DNA of 21,881 nucleotides from a virus: IMG/VR virus record IMGVR_UViG_3300022744_000106, positions 1 to 21,881 of that record; one strand, 5' to 3'. The notes beneath the pieces were generated by a model that had not been told where the DNA came from, did not search any database, and saw only the letters and a program-made list of their open reading frames with translations. Every line of letters begins with the position of its first letter. The first letter of the stretch is position 1. This document shows, one piece after another, positions 7,184-15,100 of this stretch. A program made the translations under genes and the position numbers.

Positions 7184-8899
7184 ATGAGTGTGTTTTTTAA
7201 CGGGAAGCTACTGGTTTCCCCAACTACCGCGTCTGTCGTTAGCGACAACGCAATGCGCAATCAGAATTTGAGTGTTGGCAACGCCGTCGCTCTGATTGGT
7301 CGCTCTGCTGGCGGAAAGCCCAAGACTGCGCTTCGCTTTGGCAGCCCGTCTGAGGCGCAGGCTGCGCTTGTTTCCGGTGAACTTCTGGATGCTGTTTTGG
7401 CGGCCTTTGATCCCAGCAACGAAACCAGTGGCCCGTCCGAGGTCATCGCGATTCGCGTGAATCCTGCGACACAGTCCACCGGCGTTATCAATGCCGCTGG
7501 CTCTGTGGCCGTTATCAACCTGACTTCGTCGGACTACGGCCTGAAAGAAAACAGCATCAGCTACAAGGTGGAGGCAGGGTCTACGTCGGGCGTTCGCATG
7601 ACGATCCAGCGCGGCCAGTCCTACTACACGCAGGACAACATTGCTCGCCAGGCATTCTCCATCGTCTACACGGGCGGCCAGGCTACGGCGACGCTGACGA
7701 CTACCGGAACGTCTCTGGTGCTGGCTGCGCCTGCTGGCACCCCGGTCCTGACGCTCGACCTGAATGTCTACAAAACGATCCAGGATGTTGTCGATCGCAT
7801 CAACCTTGTGACTGGCTTCGCGGCATCCGTCCTCGATGGGAACTATACCCAGCCTGCCCTGAATGGTTTGGACTATGTGACCGCGGTAAGCGTGAAAACC
7901 ACAACGTACACGGCTCGCGCCGACCTCCAGGCGGCCGTGGATTGGCTGAATAGCGCGTCCGAGGGGTTCGTCACGGCCACGCGGGTGGCGTCCGTTGGCG
8001 CGATACCTGCGGTGGCTGCGGCGCAGTTCATGACTGGCGGTAGCGACGGGTCGACAACGAACAGTGACTGGTCCGATGGGTTCACTGCGCTGCAGACCAT
8101 CGACGCTCAGTGGATTACGCCGGTATCCTCCGACCCGGCTATTCACGCCATGGCTGACGCGCACGTCGCGTTCATGTCAAACGTCGGCCGCAAAGAGCGC
8201 CGCGCGATCTGTGGTACGCCGTCAGGCACCAGCGATAGCGCAGCGATCGCTTTGGCAAAATCCATCAACAGTGACCGTACCTCGCTGGTTCACCTGGGGC
8301 ACTACAACTACGACGCCACCGGAAACTTGGTGCTGTACCCGCCATACATTAGCGCGGCACTGATCGCTGGCGCCTTTGCCGGATCTAACCCCGGAACACC
8401 GCTGACCAACAAATCGATCAAGGTTCGCGGTTTGGAGCGTGACCTGCGCAACCCGACAGACACTGATTTGCTGATCAATGGCGGCGTGCTCTGCCTGGAA
8501 AATACACCCAAGGGCTACAAGGTGGTGAAGTCAATATCCACGTGGCTTACGAACACCAACTACAACCGGGTTGAGCAGTCCTGCGGCGTGGCGGTTGACT
8601 TCGTGGCTCGCAACGTCCGCGAAGCCCTTGATGTACTTCGCGGACAAAAGGGCAACCCGCTCGTTATTTCCCGCGCAATCAGCATCGCCGAGTCGACATT
8701 GCGTGAACTTGCGCGCGCCGAACCCCAGGGGCCAGGTGTGATCGTTGGTGATGCCGCCAGCCCAGCCTACAAGAACATTTCGGCTAGCCTGGAGGGCGAT
8801 GTTCTGAGGGTTGAGTTCCAGTGCAGCCCAGTCATCCCCGTGAACTATGTTCTCGCCACCATTTTCGCTGTGCCGTTTACCGGTTCGGCAACGGCATAA
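7184..8899 (+). CDS. Contractile tail sheath protein, 571 aa
   Basis: The sheath polymerises around the tail tube and contracts to drive the tube through the host envelope. The order is typical: an N-terminal linker strand (MSVFFNGKLLVS) that threads to neighbouring subunits, variable outer domains in the middle (about residues 100-280, Thr/Ala-rich, e.g. YTGGQATATLTTTGTSLVLAA), and the conserved C-terminal region beginning near YNYDATGNLVLYPPYISAALIAGAFA, then VKSISTWLTNTNYNRVEQS and VAVDFVARNVREALD, ending in EGDVLRVEFQCSPVIPVNYVLATIFAVP. This C-terminal VNYVLATI pattern and the length (about 570) suit the family. Ribosome site GAGG at 7175-7178. It is followed 11 nt later by the tube gene, the normal pairing. 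Confidence 0.92.
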   Translation: MSVFFNGKLLVSPTTASVVSDNAMRNQNLSVGNAVALIGRSAGGKPKTALRFGSPSEAQAALVSGELLDAVLAAFDPSNETSGPSEVIAIRVNPATQSTGVINAAGSVAVINLTSSDYGLKENSISYKVEAGSTSGVRMTIQRGQSYYTQDNIARQAFSIVYTGGQATATLTTTGTSLVLAAPAGTPVLTLDLNVYKTIQDVVDRINLVTGFAASVLDGNYTQPALNGLDYVTAVSVKTTTYTARADLQAAVDWLNSASEGFVTATRVASVGAIPAVAAAQFMTGGSDGSTTNSDWSDGFTALQTIDAQWITPVSSDPAIHAMADAHVAFMSNVGRKERRAICGTPSGTSDSAAIALAKSINSDRTSLVHLGHYNYDATGNLVLYPPYISAALIAGAFAGSNPGTPLTNKSIKVRGLERDLRNPTDTDLLINGGVLCLENTPKGYKVVKSISTWLTNTNYNRVEQSCGVAVDFVARNVREALDVLRGQKGNPLVISRAISIAESTLRELARAEPQGPGVIVGDAASPAYKNISASLEGDVLRVEFQCSPVIPVNYVLATIFAVPFTGSATA

Positions 8900-8910
8900 G
8901 GTAGAAAATC

Positions 8911-9333
8911 ATGAAGCAAAATCTGAAAGTACGCAGCGGTAACCGGATTGTTGTTGTGTTCGACGGCAAGCAAATCGGCATGGTTCGATCCGTTCGCGCC
9001 AGCGACGACTACGGGCTGGAGCCGGCCAGCGGCATTGGCGACATTCACGCGCAGGAATACGTGCCGAGCATGGCGCGTCACAGCCTGAGCGTGAGCTCAA
9101 TGGTGCTGATCAAGGGCGCCATGATGGCGTCCGGCATCGTGCCTGAGAATGGCGACGCCGCCTTGCAGGGCCTGGTGTTCGATCTTGAGCAGTATGACAA
9201 GGATAGCGGCGAGTTGATTCGCAAGTATGTCGGCTGCTCGTACAGTTCGGGCGACATTGATATCAGTGCTCACCAGATCGTCGTGCAGTCTGGTCAGTTC
9301 ATGGCTCTGGATGTGACCGGCAAGTCGGCCTGA
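8911..9333 (+). CDS. Tail tube protein, 140 aa
   Basis: A small protein directly after the sheath and before a terminator and the chaperone genes, the standard place of the major tube subunit, which stacks into the hollow tube inside the sheath. The sequence is largely beta (NRIVVVFDGKQIGMVRSVRAS, HSLSVSSMVLIKGAMM, IDISAHQIVVQSGQFMALDV) with a VFDLEQYDKDSGELIRKYVGC hairpin region, in keeping with a single-domain beta-barrel tube fold. Weak ribosome site AAGG at 8898-8901 overlapping the sheath stop codon. Length of 140 aa is within the range for Mu-like and P2-like tube proteins. Assignment rests on order, size and predicted fold rather than on a diagnostic motif. Confidence 0.82.
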   Translation: MKQNLKVRSGNRIVVVFDGKQIGMVRSVRASDDYGLEPASGIGDIHAQEYVPSMARHSLSVSSMVLIKGAMMASGIVPENGDAALQGLVFDLEQYDKDSGELIRKYVGCSYSSGDIDISAHQIVVQSGQFMALDVTGKSA

Positions 9334-9351
9334 TCGACTGATAGACTCAAC

Positions 9352-9387
9352 AGGTCGCCTTCCCGTGTGGGTGGCGGCCTTTTTTTT
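9352..9387 (+). terminator. Rho-independent terminator after the tail tube gene
   Basis: AGGTCGCC (9352-9359) pairs with GGCGGCCT (9373-9380), including one G-U pair, and an inner CCC/GGG (9362-9364 with 9369-9371) can extend the stem. It is followed by eight T (9380-9387). It lies 18 nt after the tube stop codon and before the chaperone ribosome site, so it should lower expression of the chaperone, tape-measure and baseplate genes relative to sheath and tube, matching their low copy number. Confidence 0.85.
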
Positions 9388-9394
9388 AATAACC

Positions 9395-9400
9395 AAAGGA
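9395..9400 (+). promoter_or_regulatory. Ribosome binding site fixing the chaperone start at 9407
   Basis: AAAGGA 6 nt before the ATG at 9407. It rules out the in-frame GTG at 9365, which lies inside the terminator stem-loop. Confidence 0.7.
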
Positions 9401-9406
9401 AAATCC

Positions 9407-9760
9407 ATGGCGCGCAACCCAAAAGAATCAGATTTTGTTGTCCAGGTCGAAGGCGTTGGGCAGTTTACGTTTGCCAGGCGAACCATGCGCGATGAAATTT
9501 CGATTCAGGTCGAATACGCCCGCATCATTGACGGTGCCGAACCCACCGGCTGGCTGCAGGCCGTTGGCGGATGGATTTCAACTCTCAAGGTGCTGACGGT
9601 TCGTTCACCTGAAGGATGGGACCTCGATACCCTGGATCCACTGGATCCCGATACCTACGCCAAGATGGACGCTGTGTATGGAGGGCTCTCCGCACGGGAG
9701 CGCTCGTTTCGCAGAAAATCAGCAGAGGCAAGCGAAGGAAACGGGTCTTCAGTGGTCTAG
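9407..9760 (+). CDS. Tail assembly chaperone, first frame (lambda gpG-like role), 117 aa
   Basis: Tail assembly chaperones bind the tape measure and recruit tube subunits; they are not part of the finished virion. This is the short product of the usual overlapping pair between tube and tape-measure genes. Visible features: a polar start (MARNPKESDFVVQVEGVGQFTF), MRDEISIQVEYARI, GGWISTLKVLTVRSPEGWD and a C-terminal DPDTYAKMDAVYGGLSARERSFRRK segment, similar to other phage chaperones of this type. It ends at the TAG at 9758. The frame that continues the protein overlaps it from 9597 to 9760, so a fraction of ribosomes probably shift before the stop. The start at 9407 is supported by AAAGGA at 9395-9400. 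Confidence 0.8.
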   Translation: MARNPKESDFVVQVEGVGQFTFARRTMRDEISIQVEYARIIDGAEPTGWLQAVGGWISTLKVLTVRSPEGWDLDTLDPLDPDTYAKMDAVYGGLSARERSFRRKSAEASEGNGSSVV

Positions 9761-9992
9761 GACCGTAGAATTTGAGTACCGCAGGAGATACCGACTAACA
9801 GCCAATGATCCGCGCTTCCTTGATTTGACCTTTGAGGAAATGCTGACCGATAACTGGGCTCACACCTATTTCGACGACCCGAAGCGGGCGGAAGAAGTTG
9901 TGGACGAGGACTTTGACGAAAACGACGTTGCCAGGCAGATTGGCGCTGAAATACCGCCCGATGCTTCCGACGATTGGGAAGAACTAGGCTGA
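9678..9992 (+). CDS. Tail assembly chaperone, second frame (gpT-like), probably made only by frameshift
   Basis: The frame is open from 9597 (after TGA at 9594) to TGA at 9990. There is an ATG at 9678 but no Shine-Dalgarno before it and no plausible start further down until about 9840, while protein-like sequence starts near 9710 (ENQQRQAKETGLQW, YRRRYRLTANDPRFLDLTFEEMLTD) and ends in a very acidic tail (EEVVDEDFDENDVARQIG). It is +1 (equally -2) relative to the upstream frame. A shift near GCAGAAAATC (9711-9720) would join RSFRR(K) to NQQRQAK and give a protein of about 194-195 residues. Phage Mu is reported to use a -2 shift at the equivalent place, many other phages -1. The shift site itself is inferred. 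Confidence 0.7.
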   Translation: MEGSPHGSARFAENQQRQAKETGLQWSRTVEFEYRRRYRLTANDPRFLDLTFEEMLTDNWAHTYFDDPKRAEEVVDEDFDENDVARQIGAEIPPDASDDWEELG

Positions 9993-9993
9993 T

Positions 9994-12813
9994 ATGGCAC
10001 AAAAAATTACCATTGGCGTTGACGCGCAGCTCGACACTGCGGCGCTTGAGCAAAAAATCAATGCGCTTGGCAATAAGATCGCCAGGGCCAACAAGCTACA
10101 GTTCAACCCGGTATCCGTTAATTCGGTCGACCAGGTCGCTGCGCTGGAGAAGCAGTTTCAGCAGCTACTCAAGGTCCACGGTGAGCTAAACCGCCGCCTG
10201 AAATCAACCGGACAGTCCGGCAGGGGTTTCATGGGCATTGACTACGACCAGATTTTTCCGGACCCAGGCACGCGCAATCGGCAGATGCACCGGATCATGG
10301 CGTACACGCTGGGCGCTGGAGTGTTCTCCCAGCTCGCACCGCCACCTGTACCGACGGGACCCGGAATTCAACCCCACCCAGCCCGCCCCGGCGGCGGTGG
10401 TGGAGGAGGCGGTGGAGGCGGCCCAGGCATCATCATGCCGGCAGCGCAAGCCGGTCTACGTGCACTGGGTCCAGCGGGCGGCGTTGCGGCTAGCTCGCTT
10501 AACACTGGAATGTCGGCCGGTTTTGGCGCCGGGCTCATGGGGTTGCTTGGTGGCATGCTGGCGCTTGGCGTCGGAAAGATTGTGTCTGGCGCCATGGAGA
10601 AAGTTGGGCAAGCCGAAGACAACAGCGTTGCACTGGATAGGCTAAAGCGCACGCTGGGCGACGTTAATGTGTCGTTCGAGGGCCTGAAGTCGGTCGTCCA
10701 GGGCGGTGCCGAAAACCTGAAAATTACTTACGCTGAGGCGGGCAAGCTGGCGACACAGTTTGCGAAGTTGGGTAACCTCAAGGCCGACCAGTACACCAGC
10801 CTCAACGATGAGCTAGGGGTTGGCGTTGGCCTGTCCCGGTCTTTTGGCCTCGACCCTTCCGAGGGTATAGGTGTTATGGGTCAAATGCGTGGCGTTGGCG
10901 TCACCAAAGACACTCAGGACAGCAAGCGGTTCGCGTTGCTGATTGGCGAGACCATCGCGAAGTCGGACGCCTTCGCAAAAGCCGATGAGGTGATTGGCGC
11001 CATCGGATCTTTCGCGACAAGTCAGACCAGAAACAATATGGGTGCGGCCAACGTGTCGGGCTATGCCGGTGCATTCTCCGCGCTGGTCGGTTCCGGCATA
11101 CCGGGTTTGGACCCGTCGGGCGCCGGCGCTCTGCTGGGCCGCATCAACGCCAGCTTGTCGGCTGGCGGCGCCAAGGGTGAGGCAAGTCAGTATTTCACCG
11201 GAATGGTTGGCATGGGTATGGGTCTGAACCCTTATCAGACCAAAATGCTACGAGAGGGCGGCGCCTTCGCCACCAATGACAGCATGTTTGGGGATGGGAG
11301 TGCGTACTCACGCTACAAGGGGCATGCAGGCCCCAAGGGTAGTGCGACATTCATGGAGAAGTCCATCGATCTCCTTCGCAAGCAATACGGCGACGGCACG
11401 GACGAGCTCGCCGACGCCACGGCAAACCATCTCGGCATCGGCATCAACCAGGCTATGGCGCTCCTATCGGTCAAGCCAAACCAGATGGGGGGCATGTCGA
11501 AGTATGCCAACCTGACCTCTCTCAGTGGATCAGGCATCGGAAATCTGTCCAAGGTCCTCTATGGTAGCGACGCTGACCGCCATGGTGTCGCTGACAGCAT
11601 CATGCGCCGCACGGATGTAACGTCTGACGAGAAGAACCGCGTCAAGTCGGCCATGGATTCCGGCGACGTCGAGGCGCAAAAGCGTGTCCTGGCAGAGATT
11701 GTCGCGACTCGCGATCAAGAGCAGACGCAGGGCAAGGACATTCGAGACAGTAAAAACGCACTGGACAACATCAAGACTTCAATTGCCGACAAGCTGGTGC
11801 CGTACATGAATGAGGCTCGCATGGGCATCATGAGCCTGGCTGGCGTCGGAAAGGGTAAAACAACCGATGACATTATGCGTAGCGTCATCGAGGCCAATTC
11901 CAAGGGGCGCCAGGATGCGATCGTTGGCCAGTTTGCCACCGAGGAGTCTGAACTGAATGCCAAAAAGGCCAAGATCAAGGCCGGGAACTACAGGCTTTGG
12001 GAGAAAAACCCGGCCGAGGCCGTGCGACGAGAAAAAGAGCAGACCGAAATAGGCGGCGAGCTTTATGAGATTGAGAAGCGCTTGACGGATATCCAGAAGG
12101 AAAAGGCAGAGCTTCTGGAAAAAGAAAATGCCGCACGCAAGCGAGAGCTTGACGAGATTGAAAAGGAGGCGTCCAAGCGCGCCATGGGTGAAATTGAGAC
12201 TACGGGTAGCGTTTCTTCGCCCGGGTTTCATCCCATTGGAGCCGGCGGATATGGTCCCGGCCGAGGCAGTGGTGCTGATCTTCGTCGCATGGACTACGGC
12301 CCGGTGGATCCCGGGAAAAAAGATGAGGCCATGCGCTATTTCATGGAGCAGGGGTGGACCAAGGAGCAAGCCGCCGGGCTGGTGGCCAATTTCTGGGCTG
12401 AAAGCAAGATGCGGGAGAAAGCGGTCGGGGACGGGGGCCAGGCCGTTGGCATTGGACAGTGGCACCCCGATCGCCAGGCCGCATTCCAGAAGCAGTTCGG
12501 CAAGAGGCTCGGCGACGCCAGCTTTCAGGAGCAGCTGCAGTTCGCTCAGTACGAGTTGACAGAGGGGAAGGAGTCCGGTGCCGGCGACCGGCTTCGCAGA
12601 GCCAAAACAAGTCGCGAGGCTGGGGATATCGTCAGCCGATACTACGAGCGACCGGGCGCGACGGAGAGCGAGGCAGCAAGCCGCGGAGCTCTTGCCGAGC
12701 AAATCGGTCGGGTCGAAGTGGTCATTAAAAATGAAAAGGGCCAGGAAATAGCGCCGCGTCAGATCGCCACGACACGCATACAAAACAACTGGCGCTCGTC
12801 GCAAGGGTATTGA
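9994..12813 (+). CDS. Tail tape measure protein with C-terminal tail lysozyme domain, 939 aa
   Basis: The tape measure sets tail length inside the tube and is ejected at infection. Order: helical N-terminus (residues 1-110), a proline-rich stretch, an 11-glycine run (133-143), a hydrophobic Gly/Leu/Ala segment (about 175-195, MGLLGGMLALGVGKIV) that may insert in the membrane, long helical and Gly/Ala/Met-rich ruler sequence, and a charged coiled coil (about 670-730, IEKRLTDIQKEKAELLEK). Residues about 770-915 match the phage tail lysozyme family: MRYFMEQGWTKEQAAGLVAN, the likely catalytic E803 in FWAESKM, then GDGGQAVGIGQWHPDRQAAF. The enzyme would cut peptidoglycan as the tail tip crosses the wall. 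The start follows the chaperone stop by 1 nt. At roughly 0.15 nm per residue the ruler part suggests a tail near 110-140 nm. Confidence 0.9.
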   Translation: MAQKITIGVDAQLDTAALEQKINALGNKIARANKLQFNPVSVNSVDQVAALEKQFQQLLKVHGELNRRLKSTGQSGRGFMGIDYDQIFPDPGTRNRQMHRIMAYTLGAGVFSQLAPPPVPTGPGIQPHPARPGGGGGGGGGGGPGIIMPAAQAGLRALGPAGGVAASSLNTGMSAGFGAGLMGLLGGMLALGVGKIVSGAMEKVGQAEDNSVALDRLKRTLGDVNVSFEGLKSVVQGGAENLKITYAEAGKLATQFAKLGNLKADQYTSLNDELGVGVGLSRSFGLDPSEGIGVMGQMRGVGVTKDTQDSKRFALLIGETIAKSDAFAKADEVIGAIGSFATSQTRNNMGAANVSGYAGAFSALVGSGIPGLDPSGAGALLGRINASLSAGGAKGEASQYFTGMVGMGMGLNPYQTKMLREGGAFATNDSMFGDGSAYSRYKGHAGPKGSATFMEKSIDLLRKQYGDGTDELADATANHLGIGINQAMALLSVKPNQMGGMSKYANLTSLSGSGIGNLSKVLYGSDADRHGVADSIMRRTDVTSDEKNRVKSAMDSGDVEAQKRVLAEIVATRDQEQTQGKDIRDSKNALDNIKTSIADKLVPYMNEARMGIMSLAGVGKGKTTDDIMRSVIEANSKGRQDAIVGQFATEESELNAKKAKIKAGNYRLWEKNPAEAVRREKEQTEIGGELYEIEKRLTDIQKEKAELLEKENAARKRELDEIEKEASKRAMGEIETTGSVSSPGFHPIGAGGYGPGRGSGADLRRMDYGPVDPGKKDEAMRYFMEQGWTKEQAAGLVANFWAESKMREKAVGDGGQAVGIGQWHPDRQAAFQKQFGKRLGDASFQEQLQFAQYELTEGKESGAGDRLRRAKTSREAGDIVSRYYERPGATESEAASRGALAEQIGRVEVVIKNEKGQEIAPRQIATTRIQNNWRSSQGY

Positions 12814-12816
12814 TAT

Positions 12817-14325
12817 ATGCCGCAATTCAAAGTCGCCAGCCCGCAGCTGTCGGTGCACCTCTACAAAACCATCAGTCGCAAGACGATTGATGGCAGCACA
12901 TCGGTTTCTACGCGATACGCCGGGAAGTCGGAATACATCGACCTGACGCCATTCCTTGGCGACGGCGGCAGCGTTCGCACCAGCAAGTCAGTGCGGGAGC
13001 CCGCTGGCGGCTTTACCATCAATTTCATGGATAAGGCTCAGGGCTCCATCAGCCTGGAGACTGTCTATGGCCTTGTGGAGCCCATGGACGTGATCGAGAT
13101 ACGCATGTGGGGAGGCGTCGGCGTCCGTGCTTCCGGCAATTGGCCAATCGTCATGCGCGGCTTCGTGTCTTCGGTGCAGCGGCCACAGGGTATGTCTGGC
13201 GATGGCCGCCCCATCCGATCTGTGGTGGTGTCGGGGCAGGATTATGGCAAGGCATGGCAGACATTCCAGGTGCTGCACTTCCCTGCCTACACGGCGGGAA
13301 AGTCGCTGCTGACCAGCTTTGCGCTGTCTGAGCTCTACGACTTCAAAGCCGTTGCTGCCATGCCCGCCGGTGAGTTTGTGCGCACCATGGTCGAGAAGAT
13401 CATCAACCCCTACATTTCCGGCTTCCTGCCGGACACCGAGGTGGCAAAGCCGGTGCCCAAGAAGATTCAGACCGGTGATTCCATTTCGGTCAAGCACGGC
13501 ACCGTGGGTATTCACTTCCAGGGCATGCAGGGTAGCGTCTACGATATCCTGCGCCAGCATGCCGACGTCGGCCACTGGAACGAGCTCTACACCGAGGACC
13601 GAGAGGACGGCGTGCACTGTGTCTACCGGGCGCGGCCTGTGCTCAAGCTCAGCGGCAAGGATATCAAAGAGCGCAAGGTGTTCGATGACGCGCCGGACCC
13701 GGTCTACATCGAAGTGCAGGATATCGACATTGAAAGCATCAGTGTTGGCCGATCTGACTCTGGGCTCGCAAACTGGTTCTGGGTGAACAATCAGCGCTAC
13801 GACCTAATTGACGACATGACGCGCCGCTTGTTCTCGCTGCAGCAGGGCGACGACACCGTATCCACGCAGGACTACGCCAACACCGCCGTCAAGTATTACG
13901 GCGTGCGGCCTATGTATGCCGACACCCAGCTCAGCGAGGACACGATCACGAACGACAACGCCGGCGCCCCGGCTGACGCCAATGATGCCCGCGACAAGAA
14001 GCAGCTCTCATGGGTTGAAAAGCGCCGCAAGCAGCTGATTGAAACCAACCGCGACAACGTCGTGCTGGAGCAGGGGAGCGCCCGGGTGAAGGGCGGCCCC
14101 ATGCGGGGCGACGGCGTGGAGCTGATGAAGGCCGGCGACTATGCTCGCTTCAAGGTTGGCCGCTTCACCTGGGACGCCTACGTCACGCAGATCGACCACG
14201 AATTCGTGCCATACCAGGGCTACACCACCACGCTGTCGTTTGAACGCGGCGAGGGTTTTGCAAAACGCACCACGGACGAAAACAGCCAGTCGCCGTGGCT
14301 CACTGAACAGGCCACCCGACTATGA
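12817..14325 (+). CDS. Baseplate hub protein (T4 gp27 / P2 gpD / Mu gp44-like), 502 aa
   Basis: ATG 3 nt after the tape measure stop, with AAGGG at about 12804. The trimeric hub closes the lower end of the tail tube and carries the spike. Features: tube-like beta domains (YIDLTPFLGDGGSVRTSKSV, GGFTINFMDKAQGSISLETVYGLV, DVIEIRMWGG), PIVMRGFVSSVQRPQGMSGD, SVVVSGQDYGKAWQ, a Trp/acidic central region (DVGHWNELYTEDREDGVHCVYRARP) and a last domain with VGRFTWDAYVTQIDHEFVPYQGYTTTLSFERGEGF. The GRPIRSVVVSGQDYGK and YTTTLSFERG segments are typical of hub proteins. Size of 500 is somewhat larger than P2 gpD. The stop overlaps the spike start by 4 nt (ATGA), consistent with coupled synthesis of the two interacting proteins. 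Confidence 0.85.
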   Translation: MPQFKVASPQLSVHLYKTISRKTIDGSTSVSTRYAGKSEYIDLTPFLGDGGSVRTSKSVREPAGGFTINFMDKAQGSISLETVYGLVEPMDVIEIRMWGGVGVRASGNWPIVMRGFVSSVQRPQGMSGDGRPIRSVVVSGQDYGKAWQTFQVLHFPAYTAGKSLLTSFALSELYDFKAVAAMPAGEFVRTMVEKIINPYISGFLPDTEVAKPVPKKIQTGDSISVKHGTVGIHFQGMQGSVYDILRQHADVGHWNELYTEDREDGVHCVYRARPVLKLSGKDIKERKVFDDAPDPVYIEVQDIDIESISVGRSDSGLANWFWVNNQRYDLIDDMTRRLFSLQQGDDTVSTQDYANTAVKYYGVRPMYADTQLSEDTITNDNAGAPADANDARDKKQLSWVEKRRKQLIETNRDNVVLEQGSARVKGGPMRGDGVELMKAGDYARFKVGRFTWDAYVTQIDHEFVPYQGYTTTLSFERGEGFAKRTTDENSQSPWLTEQATRL

Positions 14326-15077
14326 ATCTCCGCCAAGCCATCGTGGTCGAAGTCCACCCCCAGGACCACTCCGTCGACCTAGTGATGCTGGACGACGGCA
14401 CCCGCCATATCGGCGTCCAGGTCAGCACGCCAAACGGCAGCGCGCGTAGCGGTATGGTGGACCTGCCGGCCGTACCAAATTCCGGCGACAAGTGGGATAT
14501 CACCAAGCGCAATGGCCAGGACATGCAGGCCCTTGTGGCGTTTGTGGGCCGCAGCCCGGTGGTGGTGGGCATGTTGTACCCGCAGGTCAATCAAATGCTG
14601 CTGACTGACCCCAGGGCGCGCCGGTACCGGCACCAGTCCGACGCTGAAACACTGATCGACGGTGACGGTAATATGCAGGTCACGCACCCAAGCGGCACCT
14701 ACATACGGATCGGTGAAGCCATCGACGCCGACACGCTGACTGGGAAGCATGCCGACACCAGCGCCACTGACCGCAATCAGTCAAAGCGGGTGAATATCCA
14801 CATTGGCATGGCCGGCGGCGCACTGGAGTTGACTATGACTCCGGACGGAGCGGTTAGCCTGCGCATGAACCAGGGGCTATCGATCGATGCCGGCATGGCT
14901 GTGACGGTGAAGGCTCCGAGCGTAACCCTGGACACGCCGACGACGACGCTGACAGGAGACCTTCACGTTGAGGGATCCACGACGGTGAAGGCAATCACGT
15001 CGAACGGTAAGAATATCAGCAGCACGCACGTCCACGCCGACTCTGGCGGCCCATCCGTCGGCGGCCCACCGGTTTAA
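14322..15077 (+). CDS. Baseplate spike protein (P2 gpV / Mu gp45-like), 251 aa
   Basis: The trimeric spike sits under the hub and pierces the outer membrane. Residues 1-100 look like an OB-fold (QAIVVEVHPQDHSVDLVMLDDG, MVDLPAVPNSGDKWDI, ALVAFVGRSPVVVGMLYP). A polar linker follows, then an acidic, Thr-rich beta-helix (ALELTMTPDGAVSLRM, GMAVTVKAPSVTLDTPTTTLTGDLHVEG). The C-terminal tip has H236-V237-H238 in STHVHADSGGPSVGGPP: the HxH motif which in gpV and Mu gp45 binds an iron ion at the needle tip, followed by the usual Gly/Pro ending. No Shine-Dalgarno is visible at the start, which lies in a 4-nt ATGA overlap with the hub gene. After the stop comes the repeat element at 15078. Confidence 0.88.
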   Translation: MNLRQAIVVEVHPQDHSVDLVMLDDGTRHIGVQVSTPNGSARSGMVDLPAVPNSGDKWDITKRNGQDMQALVAFVGRSPVVVGMLYPQVNQMLLTDPRARRYRHQSDAETLIDGDGNMQVTHPSGTYIRIGEAIDADTLTGKHADTSATDRNQSKRVNIHIGMAGGALELTMTPDGAVSLRMNQGLSIDAGMAVTVKAPSVTLDTPTTTLTGDLHVEGSTTVKAITSNGKNISSTHVHADSGGPSVGGPPV

Positions 15078-15094
15078 TGTCGTGATGCCAGAAT
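15078..15094 (+). repeat. Start-proximal repeat element, copy 2
   Basis: TGTCGTGATGCCAGAAT in the 23-nt gap between spike and the next gene, ending 6 nt before the ATG at 15101. It matches copy 1 (6081) and copy 3 (19177) at 15 of 17 bases each. ATGCC (15085-15089) can pair with GGCAT (15098-15102), which includes the first two bases of the start codon, and GCCA (15087-15090) alternatively with TGGC (15094-15097). Confidence 0.65.
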
Positions 15095-15100
15095 GGCGGC

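Noticed and set aside
7208-8164. Minus-strand open frame of 318 codons opposite the sheath gene
   Set aside because: Rich in Arg/His as expected of an antisense shadow of a GC-rich gene; the plus strand encodes an unmistakable sheath.
9365-9406. GTG at 9365 as start of the first chaperone
   Set aside because: It lies within the terminator hairpin and has no ribosome site; ATG 9407 has AAAGGA at the right distance.
10368-10652. Minus-strand frame with a long proline run
   Set aside because: It is the complement of the glycine run in the tape measure; no ribosome site and no coherent domain.
11779-12858. Minus-strand open frame of 359 codons opposite the tape measure 3' half
   Set aside because: It is antisense to clear tape-measure and lysozyme sequence, has low-complexity shadow composition, and crosses into the hub gene; no protein-family features.
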